64,000 nucleotides of DNA from Saprospiraceae bacterium (GTDB lineage Bacteria; Bacteroidota; Bacteroidia; Chitinophagales; Saprospiraceae): assembly GCA_016715105.1 (NCBI GenBank), contig JADKBO010000002.1:310001-374000 (forward strand), written 5' to 3'. The notes under the pieces are model-generated. The model worked only from the letters and a program-made list of their open reading frames with translations. It had not been told where the DNA came from and did not search any database. The translations under genes and the position numbers were made by a program. Positions 27,040 to 36,516 of this stretch are shown in pieces (position 1 is the stretch's first letter; each line of letters starts with the position of its first letter).

Positions 27040-28520
27040 ATGACAAGGCAATATAGTTTTATCCTGGTGATTATGATGGCTGTAGTAAATTTAGCCACAG
27101 CACAAGGCGTTCCAGATGCTGTAAGGTGGTCTGTATTTGCACCTGGTGGCACCGCAAGAACTCTGGGTGTGGGTGGCGCTTTTGGGGCAATGGGCGGAGA
27201 TTTTTCTGTCATCAATATAAATCCTGCAGGAATAGCAGAATACAAAAGAGGTGAATTTACCATCTCTCCTTCGGTCACTTCCACAAACAGTGATGCTTAT
27301 TTTTTCAACAATCCTACTTCGGCCTCTAGTTATAAGGCATCAAAGTTTGGATTGGACAATGCAGCATTTGTCATTGCCAGACCAAAAAACGGAACATGGA
27401 AGTCTTCCAATTTTACGATTGGTTTTTCAAAAATAGCGGATCTCAATAATAACTTCCGTTTGAATGCAAAATCAACCGGATCCATTACACAGCGATTTAT
27501 TCAGGAAGCGAATGGAAAAATTCTGGATGACTTGGATGATTTTGAAGCTTGGCCTGCATTTGATGCTGGTGCCATCTATGATACAGACAAAGATTTGGAA
27601 TATGAAGCGGATATTTTTCCAGATGAAGCAGTAGAAAAATCTCAAATTGTCAATCAAAAAGGTGCAATCAATGAATTTTCTATTGGATGGGCTGGGAACT
27701 ATGAAAATAAATTAAATGTGGGAGTTTCCATGGGTATACCATTGGTTTCATTCGAGGAATTCAAACAATACGAAGAGGATGATCCTTTGGATGAAATTCC
27801 TTTCTTCAACAATTTGCAGTTCAATGAATTTTTGAATACCACAGGATATGGAGTCAATTTTAAAGTAGGGTTTATTTATAACCTTCAAAAATACTTGAGA
27901 ATCGGGGGTGCTTTACACTCGCCAACTTGGTATACACTCAATGATGACTACTTTACGGATTTGAGTTACAGTTACTACGATAATGGAATTCAGGACCTCA
28001 ACCACCGTCTCCAAGACGGAAGCTTTAAATACAAACTTAACACACCTTGGAAGGCCGTTGGTAGTATTGGTTCTATCTATTCCTTGGGAAAGGTAAAAGG
28101 TTTTGTAAACGCAGACGTGGAGTGGGTCGATTACAGCTCCAATAAGTTTGATTTTGCAAAATACTCCACTGATCCGGGCGAACTTGGTTACACTTTTGAT
28201 GTAAATAACGAGATCAGTCAAGTTTTGGGTTCAGCACTCAATTTGAGGTTGGGTACGGAATTGGCTTTGGGTAAATTGCGTTTGAGGGTAGGTACTGAAG
28301 GGCAAAATCACCTTATGTTGATCAGGAAAGTAGAATCACTACCAATTCTTTTGGTTTTGGCTTTAGAGAAAATAATTTCTTTTTGGATTTTGGTTTTCAA
28401 AAAAGATCCTTTAAAGATTCTTATTTACCCTATTATTTGAATGATGCTTCTCAAAATCCTGTTGCTAACGTTGAATCTAGTAAAAACAGGGTTGTGGTGA
28501 CTGCAGGATTTAAGTTTTAG
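27040..28520 (+). CDS. Outer-membrane transporter-like beta-barrel protein (frameshifted at 3' end)
   Basis: The ATG at 27040 gives a signal peptide ending NLATAQG. The sequence resembles Bacteroidota OmpP1/FadL-like proteins: RTLGVGGAFGAMGGDFS, ININPAGIAEYKRGEF, and many alternating strands. As given, the frame runs out at 28440 after an unlikely C-terminus; restoring one G in the GGG run at 28300-28302 continues it as AKSPYVDQESRITTNSFG and ends at 28520 with VVVTAGFKF, a proper barrel end with terminal Phe. The restored length is 493 residues. Cargo is unknown; it may work with the preceding low-complexity protein. Confidence 0.78.
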
Positions 28521-28549
28521 AGTGAATTTTTGTAAACTTATCATATTTG

Positions 28550-28586
28550 AAGGGACATGCTTTTGATAAAAGTAGGTCCCTTTTTT
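28550..28586 (+). terminator. Terminator after the membrane-protein gene
   Basis: AAGGGAC (28550-28556) pairs with GTCCCTT (28576-28582) and is followed by T tract to 28586; an inner TTTT/AAAA pairing strengthens it. It lies 30 bases after the corrected stop at 28520 and just beyond the stop of the convergent response regulator, supporting the frameshift correction. Confidence 0.75.
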
Positions 28587-29202
28587 ATTTTGCCTCTATG
28601 ACTTTGTGAATGGCTTCTGTCCTACTATTTACTTCAAGCTTTTGAAATAAATTTTTCAAATGAAATTTGATGGTATTGATAGACACAAAAAACTGTTCTG
28701 ATAATTGTTTGTTGTTGAGACCTTTTGTGAGTGCTCCGAGCATTTCAAATTCTTTGGGAGAAAGTGGCTCTACGGCTATACCATTTATTTTTTCATGGTC
28801 CAGGTCGAAGTGTTTGATTTCATTTTCAAATCTATAAAGTGCCATTTCTATAGAGGAAAGCAGGTCATTTTCTGAGAAAGGTTTGAGAATATAACCGTAA
28901 GGCATCAAAATTTTGGCCTTGTCCAGTGTATATCTATCTGATAAAGAAGTCAAAAAAATGAATGGCATTCGTTTTTTCTTCTGGATGATTTCCATGACCT
29001 CAATTCCATCCATACTACCTTTTATCCTGATATCACATAATATGAGATCCGGAGTATTAAAGCTCAGGAATTCCACCGCTTTTTCACTATTTCCAGAGAT
29101 ACCCATGGCGTGGTAGCCGAGTTTTTCAACCTTTTTTGCAATGTCTTGTGCAATGATGATTTCATCTTCAATGACAAAAATATTCACATTGGTGTTGCTC
29201 AT
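28585..29202 (-). CDS. LuxR-type response regulator
   Basis: About 205 residues from the ATG at 29202 (an ATG at 29232 would add ten residues without similarity). Receiver: E12/D13, phospho-acceptor D57 in ILCDIRI, T85 and K107 in ILKPFS. Output domain: LSPKEFEMLGAL, LNNKQLSEQFFVS and NTIKFHLKNLFQKL, a LuxR-type HTH. It is encoded 1.1 kb downstream of a TPR sensor kinase on the same strand, with a lipoprotein gene between, so the two probably form a two-component pair. The divergent collagen operon is the obvious candidate target. Confidence 0.88.
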   Translation of the reverse strand: MSNTNVNIFVIEDEIIIAQDIAKKVEKLGYHAMGISGNSEKAVEFLSFNTPDLILCDIRIKGSMDGIEVMEIIQKKKRMPFIFLTSLSDRYTLDKAKILMPYGYILKPFSENDLLSSIEMALYRFENEIKHFDLDHEKINGIAVEPLSPKEFEMLGALTKGLNNKQLSEQFFVSINTIKFHLKNLFQKLEVNSRTEAIHKVIEAK

Positions 29203-29345
29203 ACTGCGATTTTCAGATAGTCTGTGATACAAATATAAACAAAACCATAGAGATAGACATCTGCCAAATCACCATTCGCAGCATTTATTTTGAACTATGA
29301 TACGCTCATTACACCATAAACAAACGAAGCAAGGTTGGGTTTATT

Positions 29346-29801
29346 TCAGTCATTTGGATTGAGCAAAGAATCTGAGATCTTTGGGTGATCAAAGTTTTCT
29401 TTAAATACATAAAGTTTACCCTTTTTATCCAATTCTTTTTCTGTTTTTGCCGGACCGATGATTTCTATAACACGTCCATCTTCGGGATCAACATCTTGTA
29501 TCTTTAAAAATTGCCCGTCTGATAGCTTTATTACCTTCCATCGTTTTTTGTAATCAAATTCTATAAGGTTTTCTACGTAAGGATTGGACTCTATGGTATC
29601 AAGACTTGAGAAAAAAAATTGTGGCGTCACTGCGCCTTTTACCCTTTTTTGGCCTGATGAGAAGTAGTGGTTTTCTTTCTCCACTGATTCCCAGTGGCCA
29701 CCCCACCAATCTGATTTCTCAAAAAGCAGTTTTGGTGTATTACAGGAAGTTAGGAAACAGATCAGTAGGCACATTTTAAAAAAGAGTGATTTCATATTCA
29801 A
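29346..29801 (-). CDS. Small lipoprotein of unknown function
   Basis: 151 residues with a lipoprotein signal: hydrophobic core then LTSC, Cys at about residue 20. The mature part contains GQKRVKGAV, VIKLSDGQFLKIQD and an acidic Asp/Glu/Lys-rich end. I do not recognise a domain. It lies between the sensor kinase and the response regulator genes on the same strand, which suggests it belongs to that regulatory unit, perhaps as an envelope accessory, but this is inference from position only. Confidence 0.6.
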   Translation of the reverse strand: MNMKSLFFKMCLLICFLTSCNTPKLLFEKSDWWGGHWESVEKENHYFSSGQKRVKGAVTPQFFFSSLDTIESNPYVENLIEFDYKKRWKVIKLSDGQFLKIQDVDPEDGRVIEIIGPAKTEKELDKKGKLYVFKENFDHPKISDSLLNPND

Positions 29802-29923
29802 CTTCTTCTGGTAAAAAATGATAAATAGCTTTATCGTTATAAACGCCCCTAAAGTAGTTTTTGTGTCTTAGGCTGTTTATTTAACAGAAATTATTTCCAT
29901 CATTTAATTTATATAGATGCTAC

Positions 29924-31773
29924 TCATGCTGCAATTTTCTTAAAATCTTTGATATCTATCCTGATGTCAAAACCATCTTGGTATTTGCCAGAATATTGGG
30001 CATTTAGTTGATCAGTAAAGGCCTCAATCAATCTAAACCCGAATGACTGATTTAATTTTTTCAACTCATCTTCACCAAGGCCAACACCGTCATCTTTCAC
30101 GTGTAATGTCAACGTTCCAGCATCTGTATTTTTGAGTGACACGTAAATATTTCCTTTTCTTTTCTCAGGAAACCCATGTTTTAAAGAATTTGAAATGAGC
30201 TCATTTACGATCAGACCAAGTGGGACCATGGTGTCAACATCTAGAATGACTTCTTCTACATCGAGGTGCAGATTGATGGTCTCTTCGTTGATATTGTAAG
30301 CATCAAAAAGGTTTTTAGTCAGCTTTTTTAAGTAGGTTGCGGTTTCAATCCCTGTAAGGTTGTCTTCTTGATACAAGTTTTGGTGGATCAACGCCATAGA
30401 TTGCACTCGGTGTTCTCCTGTATGCAGGGCTTTTTTAGCCGTAGGGTCTGTGACATAATCTGATTGTAAACTCAAAAAAGAACTGATGAATTGCATATTG
30501 TTTTTTACCCGGTGATGTATTTCTCGAAGTAAAAAGTCCTTTTCATTCAGTGATTTGGAGATGATGGCGTTTTGTCTTTTGATGGTTTTATTTAACGAAA
30601 ACAGGTAGTATGCTAACCCAGTAAAAATGAGTAATCCAATCAATGAGGCCCACAATAATTTTCTTGAATTTGACAGTCTAAGTTGGGAAATTTCGTTTTG
30701 AGCATTCAACTCTATAATCTTTGCCTCTTTTTCTGCTGCCTCGTACTTCTCAACAGCGTCAACCAGACTTTGATTTTGTGTTTGTTGAAAGAATGTATCT
30801 TTCGCAATGCTATATAATTTATACGTTTCTAGAGCTTCTTTATAATTTCCTTCCTTTTCATACACTTGTGCCAAACCCTCTAAAGTAACCTTCAATTGCT
30901 CATGATGATTTAATTCTTTGGCGAATACCAGACTCTTTTGGAGGTTGTCTTCTGCCTCATTCAATTGATTAAGATTTAAAAATGCTAAACCCTTACCACC
31001 CAGGCCTGCTGCATGAACCAATTTATTTTGATCAGGAGAGACCAATTTCATGGCTAAGTCATATTGAGTGATTGCTTTGGCATACTTTTTAGTTTCAACA
31101 TTTAAATTTCCTATATTTAAGTGACCAATGCCCACGTAAAAATCCAATCCTTTCCCTGAAAATACCTAATTGCCTCATCATAAGCTTGCTCAGACTCTTT
31201 ATACTTTTTGAGATTCATATAACTTATCGCCATGTTATTTAGCATATTCGCCATCCAGATAGTGTCCTTCTCTTGTTGATAAAAATTCAACGCCTTTTGG
31301 TAATACAACAAGCCTCCCTCCAAATCTCCAGACGTGGTATAACTTGCGGCTATGTTATTATTGAGTTTTGCTACATACCTTGAACTGTCTACTCTTTCAA
31401 AATATTTAATGGCCTCAATATATTTGAGCACCGATGCTTCATATTTTTTTTGACAGAAAAGGTTCATGCCCTCCACGTTTAAAGAAATCCCTTTTACGTT
31501 TTCATCAGTTGAATTGCTCGCCAGTTCTAGTACTTTTTCAGTGACTTCATTGGCTTGTTGTGGAGATGTATATATTAATGACTCCATCATGGATGCAAGC
31601 TTCAATATTTTCTCTTTTGTAGTTGGAATCGTATCAATATAAGACAAGTCAATCTTTTGAGCCGATAGATTAATACTCCAAAATATTATGCCAACTATGA
31701 GTACTGTAAGCTTGTGGTTAATCACCTTTTCCTTTTTTAATTCGGTAAGCAAAATAATATTATTTAATAACAT
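29924..31773 (-). CDS. TPR-containing sensor histidine kinase, HisKA_2 type (frameshifted)
   Basis: Two frames (31773-31117 and 31147-29924) merge into about 616 residues if one base is restored around 31138-31145 (either a T in a T5 run or a G in GG), giving AIRYFQGKDW continuing to FYVGIGHLNIG. Order: signal-like hydrophobic start, five or more TPR repeats, one transmembrane helix (WASLIGLLIFTGLAYYLF), DHp of the HisKA_2 type with EIHHRVKNNMQF, and HATPase with NELISNSLKHG, VKDDGVGL and FGFRLIEAF. The start is uncertain; a GTG at 31725 gives a better signal peptide. The partner is probably the response regulator at 28.6 kb. It is divergent from the collagen operon. Confidence 0.82.
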
Positions 31774-31805
31774 CTCCCCAAAAAAACTACACTAAAGAGT
31801 AGGAA

Positions 31806-31832
31806 TTGTGTCTTTTCAGGCAAATAACTTTG
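31806..31832 (+). promoter_or_regulatory. Probable promoter of the collagen operon
   Basis: TTG (31806-31808) and TAACTTTG (31825-31832) fit TTG/TANNTTTG with a 16-base spacer, one below the usual range. Transcription would start near 31838, which excludes the GTG at 31808 as a start codon and supports the ATG at 31856. Confidence 0.5.
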
Positions 31833-31855
31833 CTACCCAACCATGTCAAAGAAAA

Positions 31856-32320
31856 ATGAAAAAATTAATCTACCTCTTTCTTCTCCTGCCGTTTGTCTCT
31901 TTTAGTCAACTTTCCGGAGTGCAGGCGACAACCGTTTTTGGAGGAAGCGCAACTTCAGGAACCAATAGAGCAGCGCTCGCCATAGGAGAAGTTTTTACTG
32001 GGGCCACCATAAATATTGACCGGGCAACACTTGGAATCGTAAGTTTTGCTGATAATAAAATGGTTACCTCTTTCCCAGAAGAAAGTTTCATCCAATTCAA
32101 AACTTTTCCTAATCCAACTATCTCAACTTTCCAAATAGATAGCCCTATTAAACTTATACAAATTCTACTTTTTGATGCTAATGGCAAAATGGTGATGAAA
32201 GTATCTGGACAAAATACCACAGTCAATGTTGAAGCGCTCAAATCTGGTTTTTATCAACTTTTTGTCGTTGCTGAAACGGACAAACTCTATTCCCTAGGAG
32301 GATTAGTAATCGCACAATAA
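31856..32320 (+). CDS. Small secreted protein with T9SS type A sorting domain
   Basis: 154 residues from the ATG at 31856: signal peptide ending VSFSQ, a short variable region (GSATSGTNRAALAIGE) and, filling the second half, a type A sorting domain: FKTFPNPTISTF, LFDANGKMVMK, VNVEALKSGFYQLFV. The mature cargo part is only about 50 residues, so it may be a small surface subunit or marker. It is the first gene of the putative collagen operon, 36 bases before the collagen-like gene. Confidence 0.78.
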   Translation: MKKLIYLFLLLPFVSFSQLSGVQATTVFGGSATSGTNRAALAIGEVFTGATINIDRATLGIVSFADNKMVTSFPEESFIQFKTFPNPTISTFQIDSPIKLIQILLFDANGKMVMKVSGQNTTVNVEALKSGFYQLFVVAETDKLYSLGGLVIAQ

Positions 32321-32356
32321 CAGAAAAAAATATAAAACGTCATAAAACAATTTAAA

Positions 32357-34849
32357 ATGAAAATATTATCGACCCTTATCCTTGTCTTATTTAGTTGTAT
32401 GTTATTCTCTCAGTCGGGAGAAGTTAATTATCAAGCATTAATAAAGGACAAAGATGGTAATCCATTAGCAAGTAAAAATGTACAAATTGAAATTTCCTTT
32501 ACGGTAGGGGGTGAGGTTTACAATGAAACTCTCGAAGGAACAACCGATGAATTTGGTTTACTTTCTTATCATATCGGCGGAGATGACTTAGCAAAAATGG
32601 ATTGGTCAAAAGGAGGTGGCACTATGAGTACCAAAATTATAACTGATGCTGGTACCTTGGATTTTGGCTCTAAATCAATAGCTGCGGTTCCTTACGCCTT
32701 TTATGCTTTAAATAGTGGGTCATCCACTCCTGGTCCAGCACCAAAACACGAATGGGAAGGAACAATGATTCGCTTTGAAAATCCTGACGGCAGCTTTGGC
32801 CCTTGGAAAGACCTCAAAGGCTCTGCAGGTAATAGTGTGACAGTTGTCGGATCTGTGCCCAACCAAGCCTCTTTACCTGCGAACTATACTGGAAATGTCG
32901 GGGATATGTATATCTCTGCTGATAACGGAACTGGTTTTGTTTGGGATGGATCAATGTGGCTCAGTGTCGGAAACATTCAAGGACCAGCTGGTCCTGCTGG
33001 TGCAACGGGTGCCGCCGGTCCTAAAGGGGATAAGGGTGATCAAGGAGTGCAGGGAACGCAAGGCCCTGTAGGTAATACTGGACCACAGGGTCCAAAAGGA
33101 GATAAAGGTGAACAAGGTGATGATGGCAAAGACGGAACTGGAGTTACCATAGTTGGAAGTGTAGGTGGCAGCGGTGAATTAAATCCAAATTATCCTGGCA
33201 ATACTGGAGATATGTTTATTGATCAAGTAAATGGAACTGGATATGTTTGGGATGGTAGCAAGTGGAATGCAGTTGGTCAAATCCAAGGACCTCAAGGTCC
33301 GCAAGGCCCAGAAGGACCTAAAGGTGATCAAGGTGCTCAAGGTCCACAAGGAGTTGCAGGCCAACAAGGTGTGCAAGGACCTGCAGGTGATACTGGCCAG
33401 CAAGGAGCTCAAGGTCCGCAAGGCCCCAAAGGTGATAAAGGGGATCAAGGTCCAAAGGGTGATGCTGGAAAAGACGGCACCGGAGTATCTATTGTGGGAA
33501 GTGTAAATGGAAGTGGTCAATTAAATCCAAATTATCCTGGTAATGTTGGTGATATGTATATCGATCAGGCAAATGGCACTGGATATGTTTGGGACGGTAC
33601 CATGTGGAATGCGGTTGGTCAAATTCAGGGCCCGAAAGGCGACAAAGGTGAAAAGGGAGATAAAGGTGATGCCGGTGCCATGGGAGCAACTGGAGCAAAA
33701 GGAGATAAAGGTGATGCTGGTGCTGCTGGCTCACAGGGCGCTCAAGGACCTCAAGGTATACAAGGGCCAAAAGGGGATAAAGGCGATACTGGACCAGCTG
33801 GTTTGCAAGGCGCTCAAGGTCTGCAAGGTATAAAGGGAGACAAAGGTGATACTGGTGCAGCTGGAGCAGCAGGCGCAAAGGGAGATAAAGGTGATGTTGG
33901 TGCCATTGGGGCTGCTGGTCCTAAAGGCGACACCGGGGCAACTGGTGCCATGGGTCCTAAGGGCGACACTGGGGCAACTGGCGCTACTGGTCCTAAGGGT
34001 GACACTGGTGCTGCTGGTCCTAAAGGTGACACTGGTGCTACTGGGGCTGCTGGTCCTAAAGGCGATAAAGGTGATACAGGAGCTACTGGTCCTGCTGGCC
34101 CTAAAGGAGACACCGGGGCGACTGGCGCTATTGGTCCAAAAGGAGACACCGGGGCAACTGGCGCTACTGGTCCTAAGGGAGATAAAGGTAATAACGGTTC
34201 TCAAGGTCCTGAAGGCAATAGTATAAAAAGTGCAAGTCTGGAAGGAACTACACTCAATTTGAGCTTGACTGATGGAACAATCATTCCTGTTGCAAATGTA
34301 AAAGGTCCTAAAGGAGATACAGGGGCTACTGGCGCTACCGGTCCTGCTGGAGCTACTGGCCCTGCTGGAGCCAAAGGGGATACCGGAGCAACCGGCCCTG
34401 CTGGAGCTAAAGGAAATACTGGCGCTCAAGGTCCCGCTGGAACAGGTGTAAAAAGCGCAGCTGTAGTAGGTAATGATATAGTTTTTACTATGACTGAGGG
34501 CCCTAATGTAACTGTTGTGGGCGCAAAAGGGCCAAAAGGAGATACTGGTCCTGTCGGTCCAAAGGGAGATAAGGGTGCAACAGGTGCTACTGGTACTTGC
34601 TCTTGTCCGGTCACTGGTTCTGGATATGTTTCTGCCTCTGGCTCTTTTTCTGGTTCTGGCTTAACAGTATTTAGAGAAGGTACAGGAGTTTATACCACTA
34701 ATCATAAAGGCTTAGTTGTGGTAACACCTGCAGAGCTAGGAAGGTATGCATATGTAACCAGCAACGGTTCTGGAAATGCAGTGATCCATATTTTAGACAA
34801 GGCCGAAGTCCACGTAAATGGTTCTTTCGTGATTTTAGCATTTGAATAA
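32357..34849 (+). CDS. Collagen-like secreted protein
   Basis: 830 residues. Signal peptide (1-18, ending LFSQ); N-terminal head (about 20-125) of the kind seen on Bacteroidota collagen/tail-fibre-like proteins (VNYQALIKDKDGNPLA, AVPYAFYALNS); three copies of a WDG module (NPNYPGNTGDM, GTGYVWDGSKWNAVGQ; the first more diverged) separating short Gly-X-Y stretches; then 66 unbroken Gly-X-Y triplets at residues 425-622 dominated by GPKGDTGAT; two short non-collagen interruptions (NSIKSASLEGTTLN and GVKSAAVVGNDIV); and a beta-rich C-terminal head from about 752. No T9SS tail is visible. A trimeric triple-helix fibre is expected from composition: Pro at X, Lys-Gly-Asp pairs for inter-chain salt bridges. 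The next gene begins 11 bases on. Confidence 0.88.
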   Translation: MKILSTLILVLFSCMLFSQSGEVNYQALIKDKDGNPLASKNVQIEISFTVGGEVYNETLEGTTDEFGLLSYHIGGDDLAKMDWSKGGGTMSTKIITDAGTLDFGSKSIAAVPYAFYALNSGSSTPGPAPKHEWEGTMIRFENPDGSFGPWKDLKGSAGNSVTVVGSVPNQASLPANYTGNVGDMYISADNGTGFVWDGSMWLSVGNIQGPAGPAGATGAAGPKGDKGDQGVQGTQGPVGNTGPQGPKGDKGEQGDDGKDGTGVTIVGSVGGSGELNPNYPGNTGDMFIDQVNGTGYVWDGSKWNAVGQIQGPQGPQGPEGPKGDQGAQGPQGVAGQQGVQGPAGDTGQQGAQGPQGPKGDKGDQGPKGDAGKDGTGVSIVGSVNGSGQLNPNYPGNVGDMYIDQANGTGYVWDGTMWNAVGQIQGPKGDKGEKGDKGDAGAMGATGAKGDKGDAGAAGSQGAQGPQGIQGPKGDKGDTGPAGLQGAQGLQGIKGDKGDTGAAGAAGAKGDKGDVGAIGAAGPKGDTGATGAMGPKGDTGATGATGPKGDTGAAGPKGDTGATGAAGPKGDKGDTGATGPAGPKGDTGATGAIGPKGDTGATGATGPKGDKGNNGSQGPEGNSIKSASLEGTTLNLSLTDGTIIPVANVKGPKGDTGATGATGPAGATGPAGAKGDTGATGPAGAKGNTGAQGPAGTGVKSAAVVGNDIVFTMTEGPNVTVVGAKGPKGDTGPVGPKGDKGATGATGTCSCPVTGSGYVSASGSFSGSGLTVFREGTGVYTTNHKGLVVVTPAELGRYAYVTSNGSGNAVIHILDKAEVHVNGSFVILAFE
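33131..33640 (+). repeat. Two long direct repeats (WDG modules) inside the collagen gene
   Basis: Copies at about 33131-33300 and 33473-33640 share long identical or near-identical tracts, for example AATTAAATCCAAATTATCC in both; a more diverged third copy lies near 32819-32990. They encode the same approximately 55-residue module and could recombine, removing about 340 bases in frame. Confidence 0.65.
33916..34185 (+). repeat. Imperfect 36-bp tandem repeats in the collagen stretch
   Basis: Units of the type GGTCCTAAGGGCGACACTGG plus a Gly-Ala-Thr-rich half encode twelve-residue blocks (GPKGDTGATGAx) repeated with small substitutions and some 27-base units. Typical slippage-prone coding repeats; copy number is likely to vary between strains. 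Not a CRISPR array, because there are no unique spacers and the frame is open. Confidence 0.7.
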
Positions 34850-34860
34850 ATTTACTACGC

Positions 34861-36514
34861 ATGCTATCCAAAAAATCTATACTTTCTATTACTCTATTGC
34901 TGGCCTTTCAATATGTTATGGGCCAGCAAGGATCTGACTTCAAAGTTTCTGGTTTTTTGGGCGGAGGGGTTGACATTTATAATGTAAAGGGCATAACAAA
35001 TAGAAGAAGTCCACTGTCCTACCATATAAATGCTGGTACGACATTTTCATATAAAAAATTCAGCGTTCCTGTTTCTTTGGCTTATAGCAACCAACGCTTT
35101 AGTTATGGATATGCATTAAATAGAATAGGAATAACCCCGACATACAAATGGGCAAAAGGCCATCTTGGTTGGTCTTCGATGGCTTTTTTCTCCATATGTG
35201 ATGAATAGGAAACAATTTTTGGGTGTTGGTTTAGAACTAAATCCTGGAATTCTTCGCTTTTCTGCGTTTACAGGAACGCTCGAAAATCCTAGAGCCATTC
35301 AGGATACCATTCTTTATGGTGCTGTGCTTTTACCAAGTTTTAAAAGAAGGGCTTATGGCGTGAAACTTGGTGTGGGTAGTAATAGAAATTATTTTGATCT
35401 TATCGCCTTCAATGCAAGGGACGACATCAGCTCTTTGCAATCTGATGAAGTAATAAGAATGGGAGTTCTCCCCGAAGACAACTTAGTCATTGGCACAGGA
35501 TTCAAAGTTTCCATAAAGCAGTTTTTTACTTTGGAGTCTAATGGGGCTTTAAGCGGGCTTACCAGAAATAAAACAACCCAAGAAATTGTTTACGATCAAC
35601 AAAATCTAGTTTCTCCATTTCTTACGGCAACTGGAAATACGCAAGCAAGTATTGCAGGAAATGTGCGTGGTCGTTTCTTGATAAAGAATCAATCCGTGGG
35701 TTTGGAATATAAACGCATTGAGCCCAATTTCAGGTCACTGGGTTTGCCTTTCATTCAGACGGATATTCAGGCATATCTAGCTTTTGTAAACCTCAATTTA
35801 TTTCGATCAAAACTCAATATAAATATGCAGGGTGGTCTACAAAACAACAACTTGCGAAACACCAAAGCCATTCAATCCAATCGCAAAATTGCCAATATTC
35901 AAGTGATGTATCGCCCAAATAAACAGTTGCAATTTATGGTCCAGCACAACAACTTCACCAATGATACAGAAGGCGGCACCATCGAACTAAATGATACTTT
36001 GAGATTTACTTTGACAAGTGGACAATCTGGGATTTTTGCAAAGTATTCAACCAACGCAAAAGAAGATAAGTGGCACATTTCTTTAAATTTGAATCAGCAA
36101 AGTATTCAAGATTTGAGCCCTGTTTCGCGCATTAGCGGTGACATTACCAGTTGGAATGCCACTGCAAGTTTGGGGAAAGATTTTGATGCAATCGACTTCA
36201 ACGTCAAAGGCTCTTTAATTTATGCCAATTATGATGGAAGCTTTGAAAACCAAAAAAGATATGGCGGGGGATTGAGCTTGAATAAAAAATTCTTTGACAA
36301 AAAGTTGAACACAAGATTCGATACTCGCTATTTCAGAAATGACATCGGCAAATTTGGCAATGGAGGGGTATTGACTTCCGGTCTAAATCTTAACATCAGT
36401 CTTAGTGAAAAACAGTCTTTGTCTTTCAATACTTATTATATCAATAAAACATCTATTGCAAGTCGGAATTTCAACGAATTACGATCCGGTTTGTCATATC
36501 AAATACGTTTGTAA
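34861..36514 (+). CDS. Outer-membrane beta-barrel-like protein (frameshifted)
   Basis: Two frames (34861-35208 and 35165-36514) merge into about 550 residues if the T6 run at 35184-35189 is one T too long; the joined sequence reads LGWSSMAF then SPYVMNRKQFLGVG. It has a signal peptide ending VMGQQ and repeated amphipathic strands throughout (GVGLELNPGILRFSAF, INLNISLSEKQSLSFNTYY), ending in SYQIRL, as expected for an outer-membrane barrel. I do not recognise a specific family. Position between the collagen-like protein and the giant secreted protein, with gaps of 11 and 2 bases, suggests an assembly or anchoring role. Confidence 0.7.
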
Positions 36515-36516
36515 GT

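Noticed and set aside
33916..34185. Regular repeats suggesting a CRISPR array
   Set aside because: Units are in frame with Gly-X-Y coding, lack unique spacers of constant length and have no cas genes nearby.
33731..34429. Long open frame of 232 codons on the minus strand opposite the collagen-like gene
   Set aside because: Antisense of a glycine-rich repeat; its composition simply mirrors the repeats and it has no independent features. Other frames opposite the same gene behave identically.
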